Assembly: GCA_964427185.1 (NCBI GenBank)
Contig: CAYRSN010000015.1
Coordinates: forward strand, 1-33,091
Direction: 5' to 3'
Length of the DNA stretch: 33,091 nt
From: Sulfurivirga sp964427185
GTDB taxonomy: Bacteria; Pseudomonadota; Gammaproteobacteria; Thiomicrospirales; Thiomicrospiraceae
Shown: positions 1-6,626 of the stretch, piece by piece
Layout of the letters: each line of letters starts with the position of its first letter
Position numbering within the stretch: position 1 is the first letter of the stretch
Position numbers and translations under genes: made by a program
The notes under the pieces: generated by a model
Seen by the model: the letters and a program-made list of their open reading frames with translations, nothing else
Told to the model about the DNA's origin: nothing
The model's database searches: none

Positions 1-1
1 G

Positions 2-346
2 GGTGTCACATTATGCAGTGAAAAACTTAAAGTGGTGGGGGCGGCATCATTTGTTGTTTTATTTGTTTTTGCATTACTATTGTATTGGCATTTTAAAAAT
101 AAAAGAGAGATCGAAGAAGCGTGTGATAGAGATAAAAAGGCTTTAAATGAAAAAATACTAAAACATAAAGAAGAAATTTTATCATTGAGTGCTGACTTGG
201 AGAGTTTAAGGAAAGAGATAGAGCATGGAGAAAAAAATGAAGTTGTAACCCTTATCAAGGATATGCGAACAAAGCGCAATATGAAAATAGAAGAAATAAA
301 CGGAAAGCATAAAGAAAAAAAATCAAATAATAGTAAAGAGGATTGA
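2..346 (+). CDS. Partial coiled-coil protein with one membrane segment, unknown function
   Basis: The reading frame is open to the left edge of the window, so the true start is probably upstream. GTG at 32 is only the first possible start inside the window. The visible protein begins with about ten residues, then a hydrophobic stretch (VVGAASFVVLFVFALLLYWH) long enough to be one membrane helix. About 75 strongly charged, Lys/Glu-rich residues follow that look like a coiled coil, ending in a Lys/Ser/Asn tail. I recognise no family. An inner-membrane protein with a coiled-coil tail is the safe description. An i-spanin-like shape is possible, but nothing else here is phage-like. It is followed after nine bases by another coiled-coil gene, so the two are probably co-transcribed. 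Base composition is much more AT-rich than the core genes to the right. Confidence 0.6.
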   Translation, partial: GVTLCSEKLKVVGAASFVVLFVFALLLYWHFKNKREIEEACDRDKKALNEKILKHKEEILSLSADLESLRKEIEHGEKNEVVTLIKDMRTKRNMKIEEINGKHKEKKSNNSKED

Positions 347-355
347 GGGAATGTT

Positions 356-652
356 ATGAGTAATGGTGATACTTCTTCAGATAAAAGGCATGAGGATATA
401 ATAAATAGAATAGAAAAGGGGCATGAGATTGAAATATCTAGGATTGAAAAATATTCAAATAAACTTAATAATCTATCTGAAAAGCTGGGTACTGAAACAT
501 GGAAGCTTGAAGCCTTCCAAATTTTTTCATCTGGAATGCTCGATTTGATTAAGGTAGAATCAAGCTTGTTAGAGAAAAAAGTCAAGCTTGAAACAGAAGT
601 GAAAGTACTGAAGAGTAAAGTTCATCCCCATTTAGATAAAAAAAGTTATTAG
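356..652 (+). CDS. Small coiled-coil protein, unknown function
   Basis: 98-residue, soluble, highly charged protein with no membrane segment or signal peptide. Most of it (about residues 10-50 and 62-92) is heptad-like, rich in Lys, Glu, Ile and Leu, suggesting two helices joined by a more hydrophobic middle segment (AFQIFSSGMLDLI). ATG at 356 is supported by GAGGGA at 345-350 with a five-base spacer. That site overlaps the stop of the previous gene, so translation is likely coupled. I recognise no family. It lies between two other coiled-coil genes on the same strand in an AT-rich segment, which suggests that the three products assemble together, but this is inference from arrangement only. 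Confidence 0.6.
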   Translation: MSNGDTSSDKRHEDIINRIEKGHEIEISRIEKYSNKLNNLSEKLGTETWKLEAFQIFSSGMLDLIKVESSLLEKKVKLETEVKVLKSKVHPHLDKKSY

Positions 653-677
653 TTGACGAACAAAATGAATTAAAAAA

Positions 678-1193
678 ATGTATAGCGAAAAAAACAGGGG
701 ATTTGATGAGCATATAAAAAGGATGGAGGATGTTTGTGATTTTATTTATTCTGAATCAAAAAATGTAGAAGCGGTTTTAAAATATAACTTTATTGCCAGG
801 GAGGCTAATAGTCTACTGGAAGAAATTCATGAACTTGAACTTAGGATGTTATCAATAGAAAAAAAGATATTAGAGATAGAAGGTATTATCTCTAAAGATC
901 TTCTTAATATTTCTAAAAATTATGCGGAAATTTATTATTATGAAAATATGATTTCTATTTTGAGAGAGCAAGGGTTGAAATCCATGCTTTCTCTTGCTTT
1001 TAATGCATCTGAAAAGAGTTATTATGAAGATGAAAAGCACTCTAACTATAAAAATGGCAATGAAAATAAACATGAAGAAAATAAAAAGGAGCCTTTGGTT
1101 TTAGAAGGTAATAAAAATCATGGAAACTTTTCTGAAGAAAAAAATTCTAAAAAAGTGGTGCTGGAAGAACCTCAAGAAAGCAAATTTATGTAG
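678..1193 (+). CDS. Coiled-coil protein with low-complexity tail, unknown function
   Basis: 171 residues. The first 110 or so are helical and charged, with long Leu/Ile/Glu-rich stretches (for example around ANSLLEEIHELELRML) consistent with a coiled coil. The last 55 residues are Asn/Lys/Glu/Ser-rich and look disordered. No signal peptide, membrane helix or known motif is visible. ATG at 678 is the only usable start, because the frame is closed by TGA at 666, and it has no clear Shine-Dalgarno sequence, so it may depend on coupling to the gene ending at 652. The 3' end overlaps the opposing asparaginase-domain gene by 22 bases. GC is very low (9 of 60 bases in the row 901-960, counted by eye), pointing to foreign or fast-evolving origin. 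Function unknown. Confidence 0.6.
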   Translation: MYSEKNRGFDEHIKRMEDVCDFIYSESKNVEAVLKYNFIAREANSLLEEIHELELRMLSIEKKILEIEGIISKDLLNISKNYAEIYYYENMISILREQGLKSMLSLAFNASEKSYYEDEKHSNYKNGNENKHEENKKEPLVLEGNKNHGNFSEEKNSKKVVLEEPQESKFM

Positions 1194-1687
1194 TTTTTTA
1201 TAAATGACGCCTTCTCAAACCGCCCCAGCTGGCGGTTTTTTTGTGCCCGGGCGGCTGGGAAAAGCTGGCCGTTCATGGCAATCCAGGTTCCTTTTTCTGC
1301 CAACTGCACAGCCATAAGTGCCGCGCCCAGGTTGAACAGGGCATCACTTTGCCCTAAACGATGGGGGCGCATGGCACCGGTAAGCACAATGGTTTTATTC
1401 AATCGAGCCTGCGCCAGCGCCTGTGCAGTCTCCACCATGGTATCTGTACCATGGGTGATGACAATGTGTGTGAGAGGAGTGTCCTGACAGGCTTGTATGA
1501 TTGATTTACGGTCAGCCGTTGTCATTTCCAAGGAATCTTTTTGCATTAACACATCTATGGTGATTTCCAATGTGCTATTTGCCTGCTGCAGCATCTGTGG
1601 CACACAGCTATCCGGAAAGATCAATTCACCACTCATCGGGTCATAGTCCTTATCCAGTGTGCCGCCGGTGATAAACAACTGAATCAT
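1172..1687 (-). CDS. Short asparaginase-domain protein
   Basis: 171 residues, matching only the N-terminal, catalytic half of L-asparaginases (usually about 330 residues). The family motifs are present in order: ITGGTLDKDY near the start (threonine nucleophile loop), THGTDTMVET around residues 79-88 (second Thr-Lys/Asp site) and TGAMRP. Short stand-alone versions of this domain are common in gammaproteobacteria, so this is probably not a broken gene, although its activity is uncertain because asparaginase active sites are normally completed by a neighbouring subunit. From memory, these short proteins end close to a KNRxxGxFE motif. Here 14 further residues follow (KASFIKNYINLLS and so on), reading into the AT-rich flank and over the end of the opposing gene. 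The start ATG overlaps the stop of the upstream LexA-like gene (ATGA), so it is the last gene of a coupled operon. Confidence 0.85.
   Translation of the reverse strand: MIQLFITGGTLDKDYDPMSGELIFPDSCVPQMLQQANSTLEITIDVLMQKDSLEMTTADRKSIIQACQDTPLTHIVITHGTDTMVETAQALAQARLNKTIVLTGAMRPHRLGQSDALFNLGAALMAVQLAEKGTWIAMNGQLFPAARAQKNRQLGRFEKASFIKNYINLLS
1217..1242 (+). terminator. Rho-independent terminator for the coiled-coil genes
   Basis: Perfect 8-bp stem AAACCGCC (1217-1224) / GGCGGTTT (1231-1238), loop CCAGCT, with a run of seven T at 1236-1242. It points rightward, 23 bases after the stop at 1193. The whole structure lies inside the 3' coding part of the opposing asparaginase-domain gene, where it encodes the conserved-looking KNRQLGRF stretch. 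On the minus strand there is no T-run after the hairpin, so it should act only on the plus strand. Confidence 0.75.
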
Positions 1688-2142
1688 GGTTTGCGCACAA
1701 TACCTTTGACCAGCCCCAAAATCTCCACATCTTCATTTTTCAGGAAGATGGGCTCCATTTCTGGATTGGCGGGCTGCAGGCGCACACCATTGCGCTCTAT
1801 GTAGAGCTTTTTCATGGTGACTTCTTCTTGGTTGATGCGCACAATGACAGATTGACCGTTTTCCGCACTGGTGCGACGCTCAATGATGACAATATCACCG
1901 TCCTGAATGCCTTCATCCACCATGGAGTTTCCCTTTACCCTTAGCGCAAAGGTTTCCTTTTTCACCATGGAGCGAGGGACTGCTACGGTGTCATAATCGA
2001 TTTCCATCTGGATGGGTTCGCCTGCTGATGTCCACCCGAGCACCGGAATGGAAACCAGCTCTTCTTCCATAACTTCCAGATTATGAGTGTGCAGATGAGT
2101 TTTGCTAGCAGTACGTGGAATCAGATAGTGCAGGCCGCTCAT
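1684..2142 (-). CDS. LexA-like S24 autoprotease without HTH domain
   Basis: 152 residues that align with the C-terminal self-cleavage domain of LexA/UmuD. The scissile Ala40-Gly41 pair lies in GWTSAGEP, the serine nucleophile is Ser73 in VKGNSM, and the general-base lysine is Lys111 in EEVTMKK. The spacing (33 and 38 residues) is close to LexA. The usual N-terminal winged-helix DNA-binding domain of about 70 residues is absent. Only some 25 unrelated residues precede the domain, and the ATG at 2142 overlaps the stop of yciI (TCAT on the plus strand), so no missing piece fits upstream. It is therefore either a UmuD-like polymerase accessory protein or another RecA-responsive switch. No umuC-type polymerase lies nearby. 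Sequence around SAGEP and QPANPEMEPIFL looks more LexA-like than UmuD-like. Translationally coupled to its neighbours on both sides. Confidence 0.8.
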   Translation of the reverse strand: MSGLHYLIPRTASKTHLHTHNLEVMEEELVSIPVLGWTSAGEPIQMEIDYDTVAVPRSMVKKETFALRVKGNSMVDEGIQDGDIVIIERRTSAENGQSVIVRINQEEVTMKKLYIERNGVRLQPANPEMEPIFLKNEDVEILGLVKGIVRKP

Positions 2143-2441
2143 TTTGGAAACACCTGTTTAAACGGTTTAACGATCACCTCCTCATACACACCGGCTGCTA
2201 CGTAAGGATCTGCCTGTGCCCACGCTTGAGCCTCTTCCAAATCTTGAAACTCCGCCACAATTAAACTGCCTGTAAAACCGGCCTCCCCTGGATCCAGCGC
2301 ATCTACGGCGGGAAAAGGCCCTGCCAACACCAGCCGTCCTTCATCCTGTAACTGCTCCAGCCGTGCGATATGCTTTTCCCGTGCACCTTTGCGCAAGGGC
2401 AGGGAACCGGGTACATCTTTGGCACAGATCATATATAGCAT
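2139..2441 (-). CDS. yciI: YciI family protein
   Basis: 100 residues, the usual size for YciI, a small dimeric alpha-beta barrel (ferredoxin-like) protein of poorly known role. The N-terminal MLYMICAKDVPGSLPLRK and the conserved His in REKHIARLEQL, followed by GRLVLAGPFP and the Asp-Pro of QADPYVAAGVYEEV, are family hallmarks. The His/Asp pair is thought to form a pseudo-active site. The start ATG shares one base with the TAA of yciB (TAATG), and its TGA overlaps the next start by four bases, so all four genes of this operon are likely translated in a coupled way. The yciB-yciI pairing is conserved in gammaproteobacteria. Confidence 0.9.
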   Translation of the reverse strand: MLYMICAKDVPGSLPLRKGAREKHIARLEQLQDEGRLVLAGPFPAVDALDPGEAGFTGSLIVAEFQDLEEAQAWAQADPYVAAGVYEEVIVKPFKQVFPK

Positions 2442-2989
2442 TACTCTTGCTCCTCTTTTTTGTGGTCTTGCATATATTTAGCCAGATAAAGTCCCTGTAG
2501 GATAATAAAAATCACCGTTAATCCCATCAGCCCGAAGAGTTTGAAGTTCACCCAGATATCTGTACTGAAGGTATAGGCGACAAACAAATTAAGCGCACCG
2601 GAAAAAATAAAGAATGTAATCCAAAGCATGCTCAAACGCTGCCATACATGCTCCGGCAATGTAAGCGCCTCATCCAACATGCGTCGGATAATCGGTTTTT
2701 CACCGATATAGTGGCTGCCCCAGAAAACCAGCGCAAAGCCCCAGTTCACTAAAGTTGGTTTCCACTTAATAAAGGTTTCATCATGCAGCGCCAACGTCAA
2801 CCCGCCCAGTACCAGAATCAGCGCCAGGGTAATCAGGTGCATTTTTTCTACTTTGCGGTGTTTCATATAGACAAAAAACACCTGTGCCACGGAGGCGGCA
2901 ATGGCAACAGCCGTTGCTGTGTAAATATCGTAAAGCTTATAGGCGATAAAGAATAAAATGACCGGAAAAAGGTCGAACAATAGTTTCAT
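2441..2989 (-). CDS. yciB: Inner-membrane septation protein YciB/IspZ family
   Basis: 182 residues with about five membrane helices. The start MKLLFDLFPVILFFIAYKLY is the standard N-terminus of the YciB/IspZ (septation protein A) family. The internal motifs KPTLVNWGFALVFWGSH and FTFSTDIWVNFKLFG-like segments also match. The protein sits in the inner membrane and has been linked to cell-envelope and division processes, with no firm biochemical role. ATG at 2989 is therefore secure, and it overlaps the divergent RNase AM start in the palindrome CATG (2987-2990). Any promoter for this gene must lie inside the coding region of its divergent neighbour. It heads the yciB-yciI-lexA-like-asparaginase operon. 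Confidence 0.92.
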   Translation of the reverse strand: MKLLFDLFPVILFFIAYKLYDIYTATAVAIAASVAQVFFVYMKHRKVEKMHLITLALILVLGGLTLALHDETFIKWKPTLVNWGFALVFWGSHYIGEKPIIRRMLDEALTLPEHVWQRLSMLWITFFIFSGALNLFVAYTFSTDIWVNFKLFGLMGLTVIFIILQGLYLAKYMQDHKKEEQE

Positions 2990-4022
2990 GCAAGTATTAC
3001 CCCCAAATTATTCTGAGCATTATACCTGTGATTTACATACGCACTCTACCGCATCAGACGGTGAGCTGTCTCCCAAAGCGCTGATGCAGTATGCAGCCAG
3101 ACAGAAACTCACCCATTTGGCACTGACGGATCATGATACCTTGGCAGGGCTGTCTGCCGCTGCGGCCATGCAAAGCATAACAGGCGTGACGCTGATTCCA
3201 GGGGTAGAGCTTTCGCTGACCTGGGCACAGCAGACAGTTCACATCGTAGGTCTGGGCGTGGATCAAAATGCCAAAACATTAACTGCCTTAATCACACAGA
3301 TACAGGCTCTGAGAGAAAAAAGGGCAGAGGCCATATGTGCGAAGCTGGCTAAAATCGGCCTTGATATTGACTGGCGNNNNNNNNNNNNNNNNNNNNNNNN
3401 NNNNNNNNNNNNNNNNNNNNNNNNNNNNNNNNNNNNNNNNNNNNNNNNNNNNNNNNNNNNNNNNNNNNNNNNNNNNGCGAAGCTGGCTAAAATCGGCCTT
3501 GATATTGACTGGCGCACCATTCCAACTCAGAGCATTGGCCGCAGCCATATTGCAATGGCAATGGTTGCAGCCGGATGGGTAAAAGACCATGCCAAAGCAT
3601 TTCAGCACTACTTAAAAGCGGGAAAACGCGCCTATGTAAAAGTACACTGGCCTGCCTTGGAAGAAGGGGTGCATGCTATTTGTGCTGCAGGCGGGATTGC
3701 GGTGTTAGCCCATCCGGGTGCGTATAAAATAAGCCATGCCAAAATGCGTCGCCTGATAGAGGACTTTAAAGCAGCAGGCGGGGAGGGGATTGAGGTGATT
3801 ACAGCTTCCCGTATGCAGGCAGGAGATCAAAGCGCACTGGCACGTGCCAGACAATATGATTTATATGCTTCGGCAGGCTCAGATTTTCATCGCTTAAGCT
3901 GGTCATGGCGGCAGCTGGGGCAGCTTGCATCAATGCCGGAAGATGTCGTCCCTATTTGGCAAGCTCCTCAGTTAAGCCGTTATTTTTCTGAAAGCTTTGA
4001 TAACATCTCTCCTATTTCGTAA
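2988..4022 (+). CDS. rnm: PHP-domain 5'-3' exoribonuclease RNase AM (YciV/TrpH), interrupted by scaffold gap
   Basis: PHP-superfamily metal phosphoesterase. Motifs in order are CDLHTHSTASDG (metal site I), LTDHDT, GVELS, VLAHPG and the C-terminal AGSDFH. The E. coli homologue (YciV/RNase AM) is a 5'-3' exoribonuclease that trims 5S and other rRNA 5' ends. ATG at 2988 starts just before the first motif, as usual for the family. An upstream ATG at 2958 would run further into the divergent yciB gene and is less likely. A run of 100 N (3377-3476) is flanked by identical 38-bp copies. Removing the N run plus one copy deletes exactly 46 codons, keeps frame and leaves 298 residues, close to the roughly 290 expected, so the gene is probably intact. 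It precedes yciO as in E. coli. Confidence 0.9.
   Translation: MQVLPPNYSEHYTCDLHTHSTASDGELSPKALMQYAARQKLTHLALTDHDTLAGLSAAAAMQSITGVTLIPGVELSLTWAQQTVHIVGLGVDQNAKTLTALITQIQALREKRAEAICAKLAKIGLDIDWXXXXXXXXXXXXXXXXXXXXXXXXXXXXXXXXXXAKLAKIGLDIDWRTIPTQSIGRSHIAMAMVAAGWVKDHAKAFQHYLKAGKRAYVKVHWPALEEGVHAICAAGGIAVLAHPGAYKISHAKMRRLIEDFKAAGGEGIEVITASRMQAGDQSALARARQYDLYASAGSDFHRLSWSWRQLGQLASMPEDVVPIWQAPQLSRYFSESFDNISPIS
3339..3514. other. Scaffold gap of 100 N with duplicated 38-bp flanks
   Basis: Bases 3339-3376 and 3477-3514 are identical (GCGAAGCTGGCTAAAATCGG and the next 18 bases), and bases 3377-3476 are N. This is the signature of two contigs whose ends overlap but were joined with a fixed-size gap. 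The true sequence most likely has a single copy and no gap. Confidence 0.92.
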
Positions 4023-4040
4023 AAACAGGTGGTTTGAAAA

Positions 4041-4652
4041 ATGAGCAGAGTGCTTGAAATACATCCGGACAACCCTCAAGAACGCCTGATCAAACAGGCA
4101 GTTGATGTCTTAAATGAACGCGGAGTCATTGCTTACCCAACAGAATCCGGCTATGCCCTGGGCTGTCTGCTGGATAATAAAGAAGGCGCGGAGCGGATTC
4201 GACAGATTCGCCGTCTGCCGGAAAACCATGATTTTACCCTGATGTGTCGTGATCTGAAAAACCTGGGGGAATATGCGCAGGTTGGCAATAGCCAGTTTCG
4301 CTTTCTAAAAAGCCATATTCCGGGGCCATTTACCTTTATCCTGCCAGCGACCAAGGAGGTGCCGCGACGGCTGCAGAACCCAAAGCGTAAGACCATTGGC
4401 CTACGAGTCTCTCCCAATAAAATCACGCAAATGCTGCTTTCCTACCTAAATGAGCCCTTGATGAGCGTCTCGCTGATCCTGCCCGGCGAAGAGATGGTTA
4501 TGACGGATGCCTGGAGCATTCAAGATGAGATTGGGCATGCGCTGGATCTGATTATTGATGGCGGTTACGGGGGGCATGAGCCCACGACAGTTGTGGACTT
4601 AACAGAAGATGAGCCTGTAGTAGTGCGTCAAGGGCAGGGGCAGCTGACATGA
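4041..4652 (+). CDS. yciO: YrdC/Sua5-domain protein YciO
   Basis: 203 residues (E. coli YciO has 206). The YrdC fold binds ATP and double-stranded RNA. The family includes TsaC/Sua5, which make threonylcarbamoyl-AMP for tRNA t6A37. Visible motifs are GVIAYPTESGYALGC, RQIRRLPENHDFTLMC, the GPFTFILPAT loop and TIGLRVS, with ending TTVVDLTEDEPVVVRQGQG. The variant RLPENHDF instead of the KRR/KRP-type loop of TsaC, and the length, place it with YciO rather than TsaC. The exact role of YciO remains less clear than that of TsaC. AGGTGG at 4027-4032 is a usable ribosome site. The 3' end overlaps the protease gene by four bases (ATGA), so they are coupled. Confidence 0.93.
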   Translation: MSRVLEIHPDNPQERLIKQAVDVLNERGVIAYPTESGYALGCLLDNKEGAERIRQIRRLPENHDFTLMCRDLKNLGEYAQVGNSQFRFLKSHIPGPFTFILPATKEVPRRLQNPKRKTIGLRVSPNKITQMLLSYLNEPLMSVSLILPGEEMVMTDAWSIQDEIGHALDLIIDGGYGGHEPTTVVDLTEDEPVVVRQGQGQLT

Positions 4653-5302
4653 TGGAACTGACCATCGCCCAGAAAATTGCCATCTGGACTCTTCCCATTC
4701 TCTTAGCCATCGTTTTGCATGAAGTGGCACATGGGTGGGTGGCCTATAAGCTGGGCGACCCTACTGCAAAAAGCCAAGGGCGGTTAACGCTCAATCCGCT
4801 TGTTCATATTGACCCTATCGGAACCGTTGTCGTGCCGCTGGTATTGTTAGTGCTGGGTGGTTTTATCTTTGGCTGGGCAAAGCCGGTGCCAGTAAATGCC
4901 AGATATTTTAAGTCCCCTTACAGAGATATGGCTAAAGTCGCAATTGCAGGCCCAACAGCCAATTTTCTCATGGCGATTGGGTGGGGGTTTTTAGCCGTAT
5001 GGGGCGCACAGCTGCAAACAGAGATGCCTGGCGTCGGGCAGTTTATGCTGTACTCAGGCATGGCCGGCATTCAGATCAATCTGATTCTGGCCGCATTGAA
5101 TCTTTTGCCGATCCCGCCGCTGGATGGCTCAAGAATTGTGGCAGCATTTTTACCGAGCGGTTTAAGAAGCGGATATTACCGCATTGAGCCTTATGGGTTT
5201 TTAATTCTGTTAGGCTTGATTATTACAGGCCTGTTAAATCCCATCCTGTTGCCCGTATATAATGTGTTAAAAAGCATGGTGCAAGCAGTGTTAGGTCTGT
5301 AA
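4649..5302 (+). CDS. Site-2 protease family membrane metalloprotease
   Basis: 217 residues and about five to six membrane helices. The zinc site HEVAH (residues 24-28) lies in the first helix, and the second motif NLLPIPPLDGSRI (Asn151, Asp159) lies in a later one, together diagnostic of M50 proteases that cut within membranes. There is no PDZ or CBS domain, so it is of the minimal type often found beside scpAB and yciO. Substrate is unknown. A second ATG follows immediately at 4652, so the first residue is uncertain by one. Five bases separate it from scpA, indicating one transcript. Confidence 0.93.
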   Translation: MMELTIAQKIAIWTLPILLAIVLHEVAHGWVAYKLGDPTAKSQGRLTLNPLVHIDPIGTVVVPLVLLVLGGFIFGWAKPVPVNARYFKSPYRDMAKVAIAGPTANFLMAIGWGFLAVWGAQLQTEMPGVGQFMLYSGMAGIQINLILAALNLLPIPPLDGSRIVAAFLPSGLRSGYYRIEPYGFLILLGLIITGLLNPILLPVYNVLKSMVQAVLGL

Positions 5303-5307
5303 AGCAA

Positions 5308-6078
5308 ATGGAGTATATCGCGCGCATCGGAGAAACGGTTCTGCACCAGCCGCCAGGGGATCTTTATATCCCCCCAGAGGCACTGAAAGTCCTGTTAACA
5401 CAGTTTGAGGGGCCGCTGGATCTGCTGTTATGGCTGATTAAAAAGAATAAGTTCGATATTCTGGATATTCCCATTGCACAGGTTGCACGCCAGTATGAAC
5501 ACTACATCACCATGATGCAGGCACTTGATATGGAGCTGGCGGCGGAATATCTTTTTATGGCCGCCTGGCTGGCTGAGATCAAATCACGAATGCTGCTTCC
5601 CAAGCCTGATCTGGCAGAAATGATGGAGTATGATGCAACAGATCCGCGCGCAGAACTTATGGCACGCCTGCTTCAATATGAAGGTTATAAACAGGCGGCT
5701 CAGTGGTTGGAGCAGCGTGCACAGGCAGAGGCGTATTGGCCTGTCCATCTTCCGATAGAAGAAGAGAGCCCTCAAAAGCCTAATTTGCAACTGGAACTGC
5801 TATATCAGGCTCTGGGCGCCGTTTTGCAACGACAAGCCTGGCATCAGGAGCATGAAGTTATAGGGCACCCTACCGAGCTGGAAGATAAACTGAGCTTTGT
5901 GCTTGAACAGCTCAAACCCGGGCAGCCGACTCCCATGACAAAACTTTTGCGGCCGGAGGAGGGCAAAACCGGTATCGTGGTAACTTTTATGGCGCTTTTG
6001 GAGCTTTTAAAACAGCAGGTGATCGAAGTGTATCAGGCACAGCTATTTGCGCCCATTACAATCAAACGCGTGACATGA
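5308..6078 (+). CDS. scpA: Segregation and condensation protein A (kleisin)
   Basis: 256 residues. The N-terminal block FEGPLDLLLWLIKKNKFDILDIPI (from residue 33) is the ScpA signature that binds the SMC neck. The middle carries AAEYLFMAAWLAEIKSRMLLPKP, and the C-terminal winged helix (VVTFMALLELLKQQVIEVYQ) contacts the SMC head. With ScpB it forms the kleisin subcomplex that helps condense and segregate the chromosome. No smc gene is in this window. The first 32 residues before the signature are longer than in some homologues, but the ATG at 5308 fits the five-base gap after the protease gene. The stop overlaps scpB by four bases. Confidence 0.95.
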   Translation: MEYIARIGETVLHQPPGDLYIPPEALKVLLTQFEGPLDLLLWLIKKNKFDILDIPIAQVARQYEHYITMMQALDMELAAEYLFMAAWLAEIKSRMLLPKPDLAEMMEYDATDPRAELMARLLQYEGYKQAAQWLEQRAQAEAYWPVHLPIEEESPQKPNLQLELLYQALGAVLQRQAWHQEHEVIGHPTELEDKLSFVLEQLKPGQPTPMTKLLRPEEGKTGIVVTFMALLELLKQQVIEVYQAQLFAPITIKRVT

Positions 6079-6626
6079 AAACACAGCTACTTGCCCGCCT
6101 GACCAGTTTGCTGCTGGTCAGTGAAACCCCACTGACCTTAGCGAAGTTGCAGCAATATGCACAGCTGGATGAAGCGACACTAAAAGAAACATTGGCACAG
6201 CTGGAAGAAACACTGCCCGATATAGGGCTTCAGCTTGCCAAGGTAGCCGAAGGCTGGCAGATTCAGGTGCATCCTTCACAAATACCTTGGGTACAGCAGA
6301 TGCTGCAAGTGAAAGCGCCCAGGCTCAGTCGCGTTCAACTGGAAACCTTAGCCATTATTGCCCATCGCCAGCCCGTCACTCGAGCCGAAATCGAGCATAT
6401 CAGAGGTGTGAGTGTTTCCAGTACGGTCTTGCAGGCGCTGCAAAGTTATGGGTGGATCAAACCTCATGGGCACAAGGATATTCCCGGTAAACCTGCTTTG
6501 TGGATAACCACAGGGCAGTTATTGATTGATCTGGGGCTGGAAAGCCGTACTGCTTTAAAAAAACAACTGGATACGCTTATACAGCAGGCGCAACTGGAAA
6601 TACAACAGGATGAACAAGGTGCATAA
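6075..6626 (+). CDS. scpB: Segregation and condensation protein B
   Basis: 183 residues, typical ScpB size, built of two winged-helix domains. The conserved segment LSRVQLETLAIIAHRQPVTRAEIEHIRGV (around residues 81-110), followed by the LQSYGWIKPHGHKDIPGKPALWITT wing, is diagnostic. It dimerises and binds ScpA to regulate SMC. Start overlaps scpA (ATGA) and the end overlaps rluB by 17 bases, so scpA, scpB and rluB are almost certainly made from one message, a common arrangement in proteobacteria. Confidence 0.95.
   Translation: MKTQLLARLTSLLLVSETPLTLAKLQQYAQLDEATLKETLAQLEETLPDIGLQLAKVAEGWQIQVHPSQIPWVQQMLQVKAPRLSRVQLETLAIIAHRQPVTRAEIEHIRGVSVSSTVLQALQSYGWIKPHGHKDIPGKPALWITTGQLLIDLGLESRTALKKQLDTLIQQAQLEIQQDEQGA

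Noticed and set aside
1172..1687. Asparaginase as a broken half gene
   Set aside because: Short asparaginase-domain proteins of about 160-170 residues are common in gammaproteobacteria, and the conserved KNRxxGxFE-like end is present.
1684..2142. LexA gene truncated by a recent deletion or frameshift
   Set aside because: The start overlaps the yciI stop neatly and the reading frame is intact, so no HTH remnant can be hidden upstream in another frame; the short form looks established.
3339..3514. Genuine tandem duplication in the RNase AM gene
   Set aside because: The two copies border exactly 100 N and a single copy restores the expected protein length, so a joining artefact is far more likely.
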